A stretch of DNA of 64,000 nucleotides, taken from the NCBI GenBank assembly GCA_000328365.1, contig KB291798.1:1165885-1229884 (forward strand), given 5' to 3'. Below, piece by piece: positions 1 through 17,147 of this stretch. Position numbers and translations under genes: made by a program. Numbering within the stretch: the stretch's first letter is position 1; the number at the start of each line of letters is the position of its first letter. The notes below the pieces were generated by a model, which saw nothing but the letters and a program-made list of their open reading frames with translations, searched no databases and was not told where the DNA came from. The DNA comes from Capitella teleta (lineage: Eukaryota; Annelida; Polychaeta; Capitellidae).

Positions 1-1346
1 TTGCGTACAAAGCAAAGCATAGTACTTCCATGTGTACTCTCATGCTCAAAAAAACTGTGAACCATTTTCTTAACAGGGGAACAGGAGTTTACTGTTGTCT
101 AATTGATGCGTCAAAAGCCTTCGACCACATCAGGCATGATAAACTCTTTCGCATTTTACAGAACAGAGGCGTACCTGCTTACGTAATTCGCTTTCTGATA
201 AATTGTTACTCGCATCCGAAAATGACAGTCAGGTGGAATGGCGCTCATACCGAACCTTTCGGGGCCCTCAATGGCCTCAAGCAGGGCGGATTTTTTTCTT
301 TTATTCTTTTCTGTTGCTACATGAATATTTTGTTGGGGCGACTTAGGGACTCGGGCATAGGGTGTCACATCGGGCAGCGTTTCGTTGGTGCATTGTCGTA
401 TGCAGACGATCTCACTCTTCTGGTGCCATCTTTGAGAGGATTGGGAGAAATGCTCAAAATCTGCGAAGTGTTCGCACTTAATTTTGATGTAATGTTTAAC
501 CCATCTAAATCCGAATTTATTTTTTTAGTCATTCATCCAATACTCACAGTGTGTTCGATATCACTCTTTGTAGAAAGAAAGTTAAATGTGTAAAGCAGAT
601 GAAGCATATTGTTTCTTTTGATCTTGACGAAGGACCAAAAAGTACTCGTGATTATTTTTTTTTTCACGTCAATTCATTGAAAGCCAATTTTAGAGGTGTT
701 CGTTTAGATGTTATAATTAAGTTGTTTAAAGCCTATTGTATGACGTTCTATGGTTCGCAGGCATGGAATCTGAGTCAGTCGTGCATTGATAATATATGTG
801 TGAAATATAACAGAGGGATTCGCTTTCTTCTGAACCTTCCGTTGAGAACTCATTGGAATTTGTTACCCCCATTAATAGGCACTGCTCCTCTGAAAGTTCA
901 ACTGTTAAATAGATTTCATCGTATGCATTGTACAATGCGTCATAGCAGAAACGCCACTATTAATTCTGTCACTAGCATCCTCCTGTCAGACAATAGAAGC
1001 ATCACATCCCTCAATTTAAATAAATCATGCTCTACTTTGCCCTCTGATCCTGAAGCAGCAGTTAAAGCTAGCCTCATTCGGGACATCATAGATAGTAATT
1101 TTCAGTCCCCCCTTTTGACAAGAGATGAAATAGAATACATTCTTGAAGATATGTGTATATCCATTAATAGGTTCGCTTTTTAACTTTTTTTTAGTTTTAG
1201 GTTTGTTTGTTTGTTGTTTTTTTTTTTTTCTTTTCTTTTTTCTATCATTACATTGTATTATTATTATCATTTTTTTACTACACAAATATGGTATCATGTA
1301 TCAATGTATACATGTATTGTATTTTGTGTGAAATAAATGATGAATG
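1..1346 (+). mobile_element. LINE (non-LTR retrotransposon) 3' part, reverse transcriptase relic
   Basis: Translation from about 30 shows the reverse transcriptase palm: 'LIDASKAFDHI', then 'GLKQGG', then the catalytic 'YADD' box at about 400-411. A second frame from 551 to 1183 carries the thumb/C-terminal region ('LFKAYCMTFYGSQAW'), so the ORF is frame-shifted around 550-590. The 3' UTR is T-rich and ends in 'aaataaatgatgaatgaag' at about 1346, a short-repeat tail of the kind seen in CR1/L2/Jockey-like LINEs. The 5' part (endonuclease, fingers) lies outside the window or is missing. The C-terminal region resembles that of the minus-strand LINE at 17.1-20.1 kb, so both are probably from one clade. 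The element is inactive as it stands. Clade assignment is by motif memory only. Confidence 0.8.
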
Positions 1347-1527
1347 AAGGAATTTATTTGGGCGCACCCCTTTTATGAGTTATCTTGAGTCAATCAATGA
1401 CCATGATCACATACAGGGTGGCACGTCCGCCACAGGGTCCCCCCTACGTGAACGAGGGAGGAGGCCGCGAGATTCGCCCACTCCTAGTGCGTTTCCCGCT
1501 GGTCTGTGTTGCCAGTCACACGGCGAA

Positions 1528-1620
1528 CGGAAGCGAACAGCGCGTGCACTGAACAGCTGAATCGCTTATGAAAGAAGCGAACAGCGCGTGCACTGAACAG
1601 CTGAATCGCTTATGAAAGAA
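1528..1620. repeat. 44-bp tandem duplication
   Basis: A segment beginning 'gaagcgaacagcgcgtgc' at 1530 is repeated almost perfectly from 1574, giving two head-to-tail copies with a 44-bp period. It directly abuts the gag-like relic. Confidence 0.85.
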
Positions 1621-1865
1621 ACACAAGCGGCATCCGGTGCCAAGGGCGTTCCTAAGCGGGGTGGGCAGGGCCCGCATGAAGATGCGGTGGAGCAAGAAGT
1701 GATCCCGGTGCTGACTGTTCAAGCGAAGGATCTCCTCGGCCAACTCGGAGGGGCGGCGGTTGCCGAGTTCCGTGATCTCGAGCAGGCGGTCGATCGCACG
1801 CTCATCCTCGGACAGCTCAAAGGTCTTGATCAGGTAGAGGGCGGTCGCTCCAAGCAGAGGCGCGG
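1600..1865 (-). mobile_element. Ty3/gypsy-like gag relic (fossil)
   Basis: The minus strand encodes a short Gag-like stretch with 'RPSELAEEIL' and 'FLLHRIFMRALP', which resembles the capsid C-terminal pattern of invertebrate Ty3/gypsy Gag proteins. No LTR, pol or other part of the element is seen next to it, so this is an isolated and broken fossil. Base composition (GC-rich) differs sharply from the AT-rich flanks. Family assignment is by pattern only. Confidence 0.5.
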
Positions 1866-1949
1866 AAACGTTCCCAGACTCGGGAGGCCCAAATCGAAGG
1901 CATTGAGAGAGGAAGACGCAGCCACACTAGAGGGTCCGGGGCATGTCCC

Positions 1950-2143
1950 CCCCTCTACTGCTGTCTATGGTGGTATGCAGGATAAAGAACCCTTGGGATT
2001 TATCGATAAGAGTAGGGGGAAACCCCGGTCCCGGACCTTCTGTTCTGGCGCCCGTATCACCCGAGTGGGTTGGATGGAGCCGTAAACCCCAATCACTCAC
2101 TCACTCACTCACTCACTCACTCACTCACTCACTCACTCACTCA
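1950..2143 (+). mobile_element. SINE family A, copy 1 (3' part) with (ACTC)n tail
   Basis: The block starting 'ctactgctgtctatggtgg' recurs at about 37530 and 51285 with the same order of sequence ('gggggaaaccccggtccc', 'gcccgtatcacccga') and ends in a pure (TCAC)n run at 2094-2143. This copy lacks the tRNA-like head seen in the 37.3-kb copy, so it is 5'-truncated, as is usual for SINEs. Confidence 0.75.
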
Positions 2144-2259
2144 ATATAAGCTGTTAATTAAATGCATTTGTGTGCTACCGGCTTTTCTTGTACACTTCTT
2201 TCAATACTAGGAGCAAGGTTATCAAGACTAAGAGTGGATATTGGGTGAGGACAAATTGT

Positions 2260-2361
2260 GCTTTGATGACACAATACAGGATACGTGTGGGTGTAAACTG
2301 CAGTGCCCCTCTAGCCACCGAGTGCGGTGCCCCCGCCCCCAAGGTATAAATCCGACCCTGC
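2260..2361 (-). mobile_element. Possible solo hAT-type end
   Basis: Read on the minus strand, the block starts 'CAGGGTCGGATTTATACC', a typical hAT-style terminus. No matching opposite end or 8-bp duplication was found nearby, so this would be a truncated remnant. Confidence 0.3.
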
Positions 2362-4959
2362 TTTCAATAGTCTCTCGATAATTTAAAAAAGGACCTTTCT
2401 AAACATGGAATCATTTCTCAAATTATACTCAGATATCTTTCTTTTGGATCTCAGTTTATTTAATTTTCATAAAAAAAATACATGTATACATGTATAATAT
2501 ATACAAAAAACATACAAAAAAAAATTATACTTTCACTCTTGGTATCTATTTTACTCATTCTACATTCAAACGAAACCATATATTGATCCACTTGGTCGGT
2601 TTCTTAGAGAATAATTATTACTGATTCAAAATGTTCTGATCTACAATCATTTTCTACTTGCAGACCAATAGCACTTGACTTACATTCATGAGGAGAAAAA
2701 TAAAATGTCTACATGTATATACTAGACTAATAGTAGTACATGTACTAGTAAATCTGGTTGGACAGAACCAGCAGGGAATAAATAACGCGCGAAAATCCTT
2801 CGCGCCAAACAACTGGAGCAACAATATAAAGCGTCCCCTAGTGAGTGCTAGTAAAACTAAGCCGAAGTACAACTAAAATAGTTCTCGGATTGTTTAGTAC
2901 TTTCAGATACTTTATAACATAATTTTATGACAAATAATGTCAGTTTAATGAGAGTATTGTGTATTTAAACGTAATATTTCGATATATCTGGGACATGATA
3001 CGCTGATTAAAAACTTAATCTATGCGTGATTTGATATCATTCCGCCTCTTTCTCTGCACGTGGGTCAACTGAGACTCGAGAGATTTGAGCTGCTCCTCTG
3101 ACGCCCTTAGAAAAAGGTAATTTTGGTTATATTTCCCCGTGTCAGCATTTAATTTCATGACATTTGTTTTCCTTGGATGAAGCTGATATTCCCGGGCCTG
3201 GAATTATTTGCAAAACACATTTAAAACGGGTTTTATCTGTACTCCTGCACCTTAGTGATTTCGCGCTGCATGATTTTATAAATTTATGATTTTGTTAGAC
3301 TGTATTCTCACAATGTTTCCAAATTATTAATGTCGAGTTGTGTGGCTGCTTTTGTCGGATGCTACAGTTTGAGCTAACGGGCGGCTTGCTTTATTATCGA
3401 TTCATTCGGTGATACATTGTCGTTATTGACGATAAGTTTAATTTTTCTGTCACTGCCTATAGAAACCGGAAATGGTTAAATATTCGACCTTATTTTGGGA
3501 ATCCCCACTGAATTAACCATTTTGCTTCTCAAAATTTCCACGGTTTTACACTTTGATGTGGAATTTCTTCCACTGTGGGTATATGATGATAATTTTGGTT
3601 TTGTAGTGCTGTCAATTTTCAATTTTTCTTGGTGTGCCTGGACAAACCTACTGCCAGTACTGGTACTACTAGGCTCCTCCTACGTTGTTACGGTCTTTAT
3701 TTACAGAGGTGAGCAGTGTTTGCTTATTCCTATCACTGACTGAGGCTGCAGTATTTCAAGTAAGGATCAGTCTTTACGATTTAAAATGGCCAGTCGAGGA
3801 ATTTTTAGCTGTTTCCAGTTACTAGTTGGGCCCTTTTGTAACTAACATACTCCGAGACCAAGGGGTAGAGTCCGACATGATGGCACCGGCTCATTGTTAT
3901 TTCTTGGAGCATAAATATACGATCTTTATCATGCGATTGGGTGAGTGGAGCCTCGCCGTCAGTATACGGCAAAAGTAGTTGTTTTCAATCGGACGAGGTA
4001 CGTAGACCTCCTTTGATTTTTTTCATGCGCAGCTTGCACCTCATCTTTACAACCATTTTATTATTCTTCGCTTCAAGTTCATACTCCATGAAATTTCTGA
4101 TTGGTCAGGTCAAAAATGTGGACAGCTGAGCTGTTGAAGGCATTTTGCCCAACAGTGTCTGAGCGACAATTTCAGTGGGAACGAGGGTGAAGTACAGCCT
4201 TTTTGTACAGGGTTAGCGATTCTGAGAAGTGGATGATCATAGCTTTTCATGAGCTATTTATACTACTAGTATTCTGTGTAAGTTAACCTGAGTCAATCGA
4301 AGGAGCTGCAACATTACTCCCATCTCTTTGAAGCGCTCGTTGCCTCAGTGCGTGAGACGGGGCTTCGTCTGCGACTTTGCTGCTGAGCCAGCGCTCGCAA
4401 GTCAGCAATCACCTCGGGGAGCTTGCCTCTGCTTGCATTAACTTTTAGCGCCCTGTCACCATGTCACTTATAGTTCCCTGGGCGCTGATCGGAACTCAGC
4501 CTCTTATGCATAAAACATTAGCTTCCATATAAGGCGATCGGTAATCTCGATTCAAGGCTGATCACCTCTGAAGACAAAACGCGTGAAAAACGAAGTCTCT
4601 TAATAAGAGTTCGGCAATCTTTGGCAACACTCGGAGGAGACTCAACATGCGACCTCTCGCGAAGGTAAACAAGAGAATATGTAAGCCGAGCAACTTTCCG
4701 CTCGCCTGAATCAATTTTGCGCGAGCAATGGAGAGCAGAGAGCAATTGCTTGCGTGAAAACGAATAGACTGACTAAGAATAAACACCTGTCGCCTGTTAT
4801 TCAGTTTTATTATTATGATGCATGGGTCGAACATGTTAAATAATCAATTTTAAATTTTTACTGCTACATGTACAATATGGAAATTTCACCTTCTAAAAAA
4901 GATCTGAACCCAGATCAAATTGTGGGAAGTACTGCGTATCTTTCTTGAATAACTCCAAA
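2362..4959. other. Intergenic region upstream of Vasa, no gene recognised
   Basis: AT-rich sequence with scattered short open frames. The longest, at 3495-3743, is hydrophobic but matches no family I know, has no upstream splice support and is probably chance. The stretch at 4300-4500 is locally GC-richer and may be old repeat. Confidence 0.6.
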
Positions 4960-5089
4960 AATTAATTTGTTTACACTTTTTTCTGGGTTTTTCTTTTCAC
5001 TCTTCGGCTTCGCTTCGGCAAAAGCCCAACCACCGAAGCTTTGGGGGTGGGCCAATATTTGCCGAATTCCGAAGCTTCGGCCAGCTCTA
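4960..5089 (+). mobile_element. hAT-like element end (same family as 45547-46469)
   Basis: This stretch ('cactcttcggcttcgcttcgg' region through 'cttcggccagctcta') is nearly the same as the right end of the complete hAT-like element at 46340-46469. The left end is not found, so it is a truncated copy. Its terminus is 104 bp from the Vasa start codon, so it lies in the Vasa promoter or 5' UTR. Confidence 0.75.
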
Positions 5090-5192
5090 ATTTCTTGCCA
5101 CTCGATGCTTAAAAATCTAAACAAAAATTTCCCTCCGCCAGCATAAATTTAAAGCTCAGAAAACATCAGAAACAAGAAGAAAACAAACAAGT

Positions 5193-9969
<4,777 letters not shown>

Positions 9970-10609
9970 TCTTGGGACTCAGTGAAAAGACTTTCGTTTA
10001 TATGAAAAAATATCCATTTTGTTGTGAGGATTTTTTTCGCTTTTCTTTGATGACAAAGATATTTTGGGATCATGATGAGGGTGTTTGGAAGCTTGTATGC
10101 ATGAATGTGGTTGTTATGGCGGATATAGTCTTTGGTAGGGCTATGATGGTTGTAGAATACTAATGCAAGTTCGGGTTCGCTTTCAGTTGTCTGGGCGTTG
10201 GCCTGTGGGTGAAGGCACCTGGTTTATTAACGTGCCTCTGTTGTGAGCCAATCAGGGGTGGTAATCTTGTTGGGCAAAAGGCATTGCCATGAGGCTGCTG
10301 AGACAAATGATGCAAGGTACTAGCCTTTGGTGTATCCAGTGTTGCATTTAAACTGAGGATGGTCGTTGGACCCAACTCTCCAATTTTTTTGCAAGGGACC
10401 AGAAGCCAGTTGTGTTCTTATTTTCACCAGTATTAGCCCTATTCAGTGACCTTATTGTCTTTCAACCTGCTGTGCTGCAAATTCCAAATGTGCCAAATAT
10501 GTCCAGCAAATAAGCCTAAGTTTTTTTTCCATGTTTTATTTTATATTTTTGTTTAACTTGTAAGAGCTCTTATTTTGTTCATCTAGTTTGTTTTCTTTTT
10601 TAAGTCTCC

Positions 10610-10615
10610 AATAAA
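10610..10615 (+). terminator. Vasa poly(A) signal AATAAA
   Basis: A canonical AATAAA lies about 640 bp downstream of the Vasa stop codon, at the end of a T-rich stretch and before a 'tttttgtttctt' run that could be the downstream element. It would give a 3' UTR of about 660 bp. Confidence 0.6.
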
Positions 10616-10639
10616 AGACTTCGTATTCAATTTTTGTTT

Positions 10640-11358
10640 CTTCTTGATATCCTGAATATTTTATGAGCGAATTGATCAGAAACCTGCAGAATTATTGTGC
10701 TGGCTGGCAGACATGAGCTATGATCATTTTGGCAACTCAAATTGGAATTATATACTCAATGCATCATAGGTTTGTTAGTATGCGATCGAACTAACCACAT
10801 TTTTCACTTTGTATTTTGCACGTAGTATTAAGCATGCTTTTGGCCATCTCGAGCGCTTGGCTTACTAGTACAATCAAGTAGATGATGTACGTGTATTCAC
10901 TATTCAGTCTGTATTGAACCTCTCCGCTGGTTCACTTAATGCATTAATTTAGGCAAACATACAAAAACGTGTATAATTAATTGCAAACTTTGGTTGAATA
11001 GTGAAGCTTTCCTGCAGTGTATTCATATCCAGAATCACACTGAATAAGTGGGCCGTGTATGAGAAGTGTGTGATATGTGCATCAACAAAAGATGGTCCAC
11101 CAATCTCATTCTGGGGTCACTATCTAAATCGAATTAAAATCTTAATTTCTAGCTGGTCCCCAAAATCGGATATTCAATACCAGGTACAGTACAATGTAGA
11201 TTGCGTTGCTTTGTGGTGCAACAGTAAATGTTCAACAGTAGTGCAAGGATACACATGTAAAAAGAAGTTTGAAGCTTTTCCTTGCTCAAGGCTGTCAAAC
11301 ACAATTTCCCAAACAAAACAGTTGCAGAAAATTAATTTAAAATTAATTTATTTGCCAA
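10640..11358. other. Intergenic region between convergent Vasa and CDKAL1
   Basis: AT-rich, no recognisable gene or complete repeat. It would hold the CDKAL1 3' UTR, read on the minus strand. Confidence 0.6.
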
Positions 11359-14205
11359 TCACAAGTATCCCATATATGTTCCGACGCATCTGATGAAGAG
11401 ACCGACCAACAAAGCCCCGACTGCCATCCTCACCCATATCGGGTGTTCGGATCCCTTGATTCTGTTTGAGCTGCTGACCTGGGAAAAGAAAGTCAAATTA
11501 GGTGATAATGCCCTGCAGCCTACAGGCAGTCATGAAAAAATCCTACGAGTAATCACTAGGCAGTTGTTGGTGTCCTGAACACGACATACAGACAACTCAT
11601 GAAGATGCACATGTTATGATTTATCTGCCAATAGTAAGTATTACATTATATATGTACTCCTTGCCAGATAGCAGCCATCTCCCAACTTACCAGTACCTTC
11701 TTGCTCGTCTCGTTGGAACATTGTAAGCATAAATTTGAGAATTGTTCGAATGTGCTTCCCTGGCTATCTTGCTCATGAGTTTCGTCCTGATTGTCGAGGA
11801 ATACCTACTTGTGCTGATAATAAGTCAAATGGGATTACATGACACAATCACCGTTAGCTGTTGAACAGGCAGCAATGTACACAACAAAGCCTGCACTATT
11901 TGGTGCCCCAAGGATCTGTTCATATTACTCTAACTTAGTATCTCTTCAAGACCGCCAGAAGATCAATTACGAATCAATTCAACTGACCTGCTCATCAAAT
12001 CCTGAGACTTTGCCATGCACCAGCGGAGGAGGAACATTCTCTGGTCTCCTTAGTTTCAAGTCAGTGGCTAGCTCTGCTTTCATGAAATGCTTGCCTGCCT
12101 CCACGATAACAACATCAACACATTTCCCAATCAGCTCTGTTTCTTTAGGGACGAGGACCTGTGAAATAACGTCTAGTAACATTATGAAATGACAGTTGAG
12201 TAATGACCTGATCATAATGTTTATTATGCCCAACAAAGTAATTTCCATCATGAGAGATTTCTGTCACCAGCACTGTCTGCGTTTGGCCCACCTATGCAGA
12301 ATGAAGCAGGAGGTTTATGTATAATTGAAATACACACCCTAAACTCACTTGATTTCCGTAAGTCTGGTATGAATGAAAGAGCTCAGTCAGCTGCTTAGAT
12401 CGCTTCTTCACCTGTGAATTAGGTATTCTCTACATTGTATTGACCTCAGTGCTGGAGGGAGAATACCTGAGGAGGTGGTATTCTCTCCATTTTGGCCGCA
12501 GGGGTGCCAGGACGGGGGAAAAACTGGTTGATGAATAGACTGGGGAAGTGGTACTTCTCAACCAAAGTCATTGTTTCATCAAAGTCCTTTGAGAGAAACA
12601 GAAATAATTGACTCCTATTTGAAATTAATAACTAACAAACCTCCTCAGTCTCAGTTGGAAAACCACAAATGATATCTGTAGCAACTGTGATATTAGGCAC
12701 TCTGAAACAATTCAAAAAGTCAAACAATAGAATTGCACAGAACTGAAGCAAACCTTTCTTTGAGGAAATCCACCACATGCATGAAGTCAGCCCTGCAATA
12801 CTCTCGCTTCATGTCCCCTAGGACAGCATCAGAGCCAGATTGCACAGGGACGTGCAGGAAGGAATAAACGCGAGGGTGCTTCAGGATTTTAGCCATTTCC
12901 TGATGATAATACAGGTGAAATAGAATTAAACAGCGATGGCATCACATGACATTACCTCTAGATGTTCAAGAATGTAGGGTGGATTAGTCATGCCGAGGCG
13001 CATCATGGCTCCATCAGGAATTGTCTCTACCAGTTGCCACAGCAGCTGAGGCAAGGTCACTCCAATGTCAATGCCATATGCTCCCAAATCTTCTGAAGTC
13101 AACCAGATTTCAACAACACCCTCTGTAATTAACAAACCAATATGTGTCCAAAAATAAAATTGATCATATTCCAAACCTTCAAATGATTGCTTGGCACGGT
13201 TTACAATCTGTTCAATAGGATAGCTGCCTAATTCACCTCTGGCGTGTTTTGTTTTGCAATATGTGCATGCGTTCAAGCACCTATTGAAAAAATATAATTA
13301 GCATGAGGGATAAGTAATCCAAATTGCTCACCCAGTATTGATAGCAATGATCTCAATCAATGGATTCCGCCTGATCTTTGGCAACGACAACGCAGCTCCT
13401 CCGAGTTTCTTACCCGCTTCTTTCTTCTGACCAAAGAGTCTGACAGCATTACCTTCATGATGGCAAATCTAAAACCATGCAGCAATCAATGAGAACTTTC
13501 CTAACCTTTAAGGGTTTCTTCAACAACTTCAACAACTCTATCAATCTGGTGCACGCCAATCACACTCAACCCCTGTATTGAATTATAAAACAATGCACAA
13601 ATAATTACAGATGAAAATACCATACAACTGACCTGGATGTAAGAAGCCCTGGGTGCTCCCTGTGGAACACAGCCAGAAATAACGACATACTTCCCTTGCT
13701 CTTTAGCTTTGGTGATTTCGTTCCTAAAGTGGTCTTCAGCTGGGTTTTTGACGGTACAACTATTCAGGAGCCAAAGATGAGCACTGTCTTTGTCCTCTGT
13801 ATCACATAAATAAAATACAATTAATTGCAAGGAGGGAATTAAAGGTCACATTCACCTGTGATGGTGTATCCATATGCTGCAAGTTGTCCTGCCATGTATT
13901 CCCCATCAGAACTGTTGTGCGCACAACCCCAAGTTTTCACATAAATATTCTGAGTTCCTAATAATTGTTATGTCACAAATGAAGGCAAAATAAATCAATG
14001 GTATTGAACCTGGAATAACACTATCAGCCAATGGGTGCTGCACCTGGCTGGCTTCAGGGGCATTCCTCTTGCTTGCTCTCTGCTTCCTAGCTCTGGCCAC
14101 AACATGCTTGCGAACTTTTTCTCTGGGAATCCCTTCTGACGTTTTGGAGAAGATATCTTCAATGTCATCTATCGCACCCTCTCCAAGTAACTCTACTTCT
14201 GGCAT
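11359..14205 (-). CDS. CDKAL1: CDKAL1, tRNA-Lys(UUU) threonylcarbamoyladenosine methylthiotransferase
   Basis: Radical-SAM enzyme that adds a methylthio group to t6A37 of tRNA-Lys(UUU), anchored in the ER membrane in animals. Exons (minus): 14205-14010, 13957-13856, 13796-13633, 13572-13506, 13452-13332, 13280-13177, 13122-12956, 12899-12754, 12701-12641, 12586-12467, 12411-12349, 12291-12208, 12158-11988, 11478-11359; all phases agree, giving 561 aa (human about 579). The MTTase domain holds three cluster cysteines (C77 in TWGC, C113 in LLNSC, C142 in SGC). The radical-SAM cluster is C218-x3-C222-x2-C225 in '[10 protein letters not shown]'. A TRAM domain follows in exons 12-13, and exon 14 encodes a hydrophobic tail ('[17 protein letters not shown]'), the expected C-terminal anchor. 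If the last intron is retained, the protein stops at 11979 and loses the anchor. An acceptor just before the ATG implies a separate 5' UTR exon. Confidence 0.93.
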
Positions 14206-14992
14206 TATGACAATCTGCAAAGGTCTTTCAATCGAAGGGTAATGGGTTTGATTCTCCTAGGTGACTACACACCAATGCACTCTGTTAGATCAGGACTTAG
14301 AATGAGGACCTGAAAACAAAGGAAATAAAGTTTTGTGATTTATGGACCGTGCTATGATCACACTTCGGTGGATATTGCGCAACACAAAAATTATTTTATT
14401 TTATTCATTTATTTTTCAATAACATGTTCTTTTAGTCATTCAGCTTGCAATGCTCTTGGACTGTTAACAGTGCTGTCAGAGGATACAGGCATACTCAACA
14501 TACTCATATTGACTTGAATCACTGTGACTGACACACTGAGTCATAAGCTCGTTCCGAGACTCCTATTGCTATAATCACCCCAAGATGACTGACTACTCAT
14601 GAAATAGTGGATGTAACTGAGTGAGTGACTTGACTCAGAGACCTGTCACCTGGTGACTGACTCACTGACTAATGACTGACTCACTGAGTAGTCACTGAGA
14701 AACGGACTCCAGTGACAAGTCAGTCAGTGACTGATTTGCCAGGAATGTAAGGTGTTGATTGATATAGCAAACAATAACGCATCGTCACAAGGCCAAACAT
14801 ACAGAAATGAGATTCTATTTATTTGATTAGAATCCTCGATGACGAATTTCAAAGGTTTGAATAACGAAAAAGACATGGAATTATTGCAAAACGGAGTTCG
14901 GCATCGTGGTCGCTCGATACGCTTGGCCGATAAGTGATGATCCGAACCGCTGGAAAAAAATATCCTGTTTCTTTACTAAATTATTTGTTACA
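14206..14992. promoter_or_regulatory. Divergent promoter interval of CDKAL1 and CWC27
   Basis: 787 bp separate the two start codons, which face away from each other. The interval holds a degenerate 'gactgactcactga'-type repeat at 14521-14740 and four AP-1/bZIP-like heptamers: TGAGTCA at 14537-14543, TGACTCA at 14631-14637, 14658-14664 and 14677-14683. That they regulate either gene is inference. Confidence 0.5.
14223..14275 (+). mobile_element. tRNA-derived SINE family B, fragment (box-B region)
   Basis: The stretch 'tttcaatcgaagggtaatgg' followed by 'gtttgattctcctaggtgac' parallels the tRNA-like SINE at 45.3 kb. Only the middle part is present. It lies immediately upstream of the CDKAL1 first coding exon, probably in its 5' UTR intron. 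Confidence 0.55.
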
Positions 14993-17101
14993 ATGAGTAA
15001 TATCTACATCCAAGAGCCTCCGACCTACGGGAAGGTATGGTCAACTTATTTTCATATATATTCTGTTTTTAGGACGACCAAAGCGTCGGGAATCTGCACT
15101 GCCGGTCTGAGTGAGCGATAATATGAGCTTTGAGAATGCTATTTTTGTATGAATGAATGAATGAATGATCTTAATTTCAAAATCGAGGTTCATAGAAGAA
15201 AATGGAAGAAGAAAATGGAAAACAAACAGAACAGCATATAAACAGATAAAAGAAACATCACAAAACAATAGGCGTTTCCCTATGGGGCAAGCTCAAACGC
15301 ACTGACCAGTGCCTCCAAATGCCTGACCTAAAACGCCAGGAACTGTGGTTAATGGATATAAGGTTGACAATCAGGAGGTTGATTGACTTGTCAAGGCGAC
15401 ACATGAAACTAAATATATAACGTCTGTAGTAATCACGCAGACGTGGTTGCAGAAAAGACCATCTTTAAAGTTTAATTATGATTAAAGGGTTTATTACTTT
15501 ATATACAACGATTGAACGGTGAAACGGATGACAGAGGAGAGAGAGCTATTTACAATGAGATGAGCGATAGAGTCTATAATTACATGAACTGATCACTACA
15601 TCCCCTCTTTTGGAAAGAATAGTTAGTGCAAAATAGATAACAGGAACAAAACATAATTACAAAATAAAGTATGCACAATTTGAAAGTCTCTTATCCCGGC
15701 CGGAACCGGTCGGGCGGGCGGCTGACTCTTCCAGTCCTTGTGACGACTTTATGCGGATGCTGTGCTGTTGGAACTTGTTCTGGCGTCTGTTTGGGTGTCT
15801 CTGTGGACTGGTCTTCAATGCATGTCCCGGTTGCTTGATAGGCATGGTTTGTGTTTTGGCAGTCATGCCTGGCTGGGCGCAGGTGTCGACGGTTGCGCCT
15901 TAGCCTGTTTCCGTTGGCCGTCTCAATGACGTATGAGCGGGGCTCGTTGCCTTTCCGAATCACGCGGGTGGGGGCCCATGTTCCTTGGTGGTTTGTTACG
16001 TGGATCTGCTGCTCTGGGACGAGTGGGCGTAGTTCGCTGCCTGCATGACGATCGTGGTACTGGCACTGTACCTTTTTTGGCTTCCATCCTCTGGTGAATA
16101 TGTTCTTGGTATCTGTCTGTTCGCTGTGGTAGCATTGGCAGGATGCTCCTGCTCATTAGTAGCTCTGCAGGAGACGGGATGCTACTTCCTAACGATGTCG
16201 CCCTGATGTTGAGGAGGGATCGGTGGATGCTTTGTTCGTTCTTGATGCACTTAAAGATGATCGGCTTGATGTACTTGATCTGTCTTTCTATAAATCCGTT
16301 TGATTGCGGGAAGTGAGGCGATGAGGTGGTGTGGCGGATGCCCCACTTCTGACAGAAGTCTCTAAAGTTGGATGAAGGGTACTGTGGCCCGTTGTCTGAG
16401 CGTATCTCATGCTGGATTCCTAGTAGACAGAAGGTTTCCTCTAAGAAGCTTGTGACTGTAGCGGACGACGCGGAACCACTTGTCTTTTTGGATCTAGAGT
16501 AGAGTAGAGTAGTCTGAAATGATAATGTAGTGAGTCTGGTTAATCTCGAAGATGTCAGTTCCAATGAGCTGCCATGGACCAGATGGAGTTTCCGTGGGGA
16601 TGAGGGGTTCTCTGTTGTTGGGTGGCTGCATCTCCTGGCAACTCAAGCACCTCTGGCTCATTTCAGCAATGTTGTCATTTATCTTTGGCCAATACACTGT
16701 GTCTCTGGCGAGCAACTTGGTTTTTTCTATGCCTTGGTGGCCTGCGTGCAGCTGATCGAGGATGTAATACATGCAAAGAAAGAAGGCACATTCATGTGGG
16801 CAAATAAATGACTAGCACTGTGAAATCAAGGCAGCTTGAGGAGAAATCACATAATATCATTAAAAGCAACATGAATTTTCTTCAGGTTATATAACCTGTA
16901 GTTCCACCATAACTGGGCAGTATACAGAGGAGTACAATAGGTTTTGAAGAGAGACACTTTAACATCAGGTGAACACATATAGAAATTCTTCCTGAGCATG
17001 TTTCCCTGTGCATACATTTTTCTGCATTGTCTTAGAATATCAAGGTCATCTTTCATGTCATGGCTTATCATATGACCAAGGTAACAAACTTTTTGCACAT
17101 C

Positions 17102-17147
<46 letters not shown>

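Noticed and set aside
1375-2085. Plus-strand frames as a host gene
   Set aside because: They overlap the gag relic on the other strand and a SINE; the translation is low in conserved features.
2094-2143. CRISPR-like or satellite array
   Set aside because: It is a simple 4-bp microsatellite forming the SINE tail; no repeat-spacer structure occurs anywhere in the window.
3495-3743. Hydrophobic 82-residue frame as a membrane protein gene
   Set aside because: No family similarity, no splice context and no second exon; biased composition can give this by chance.
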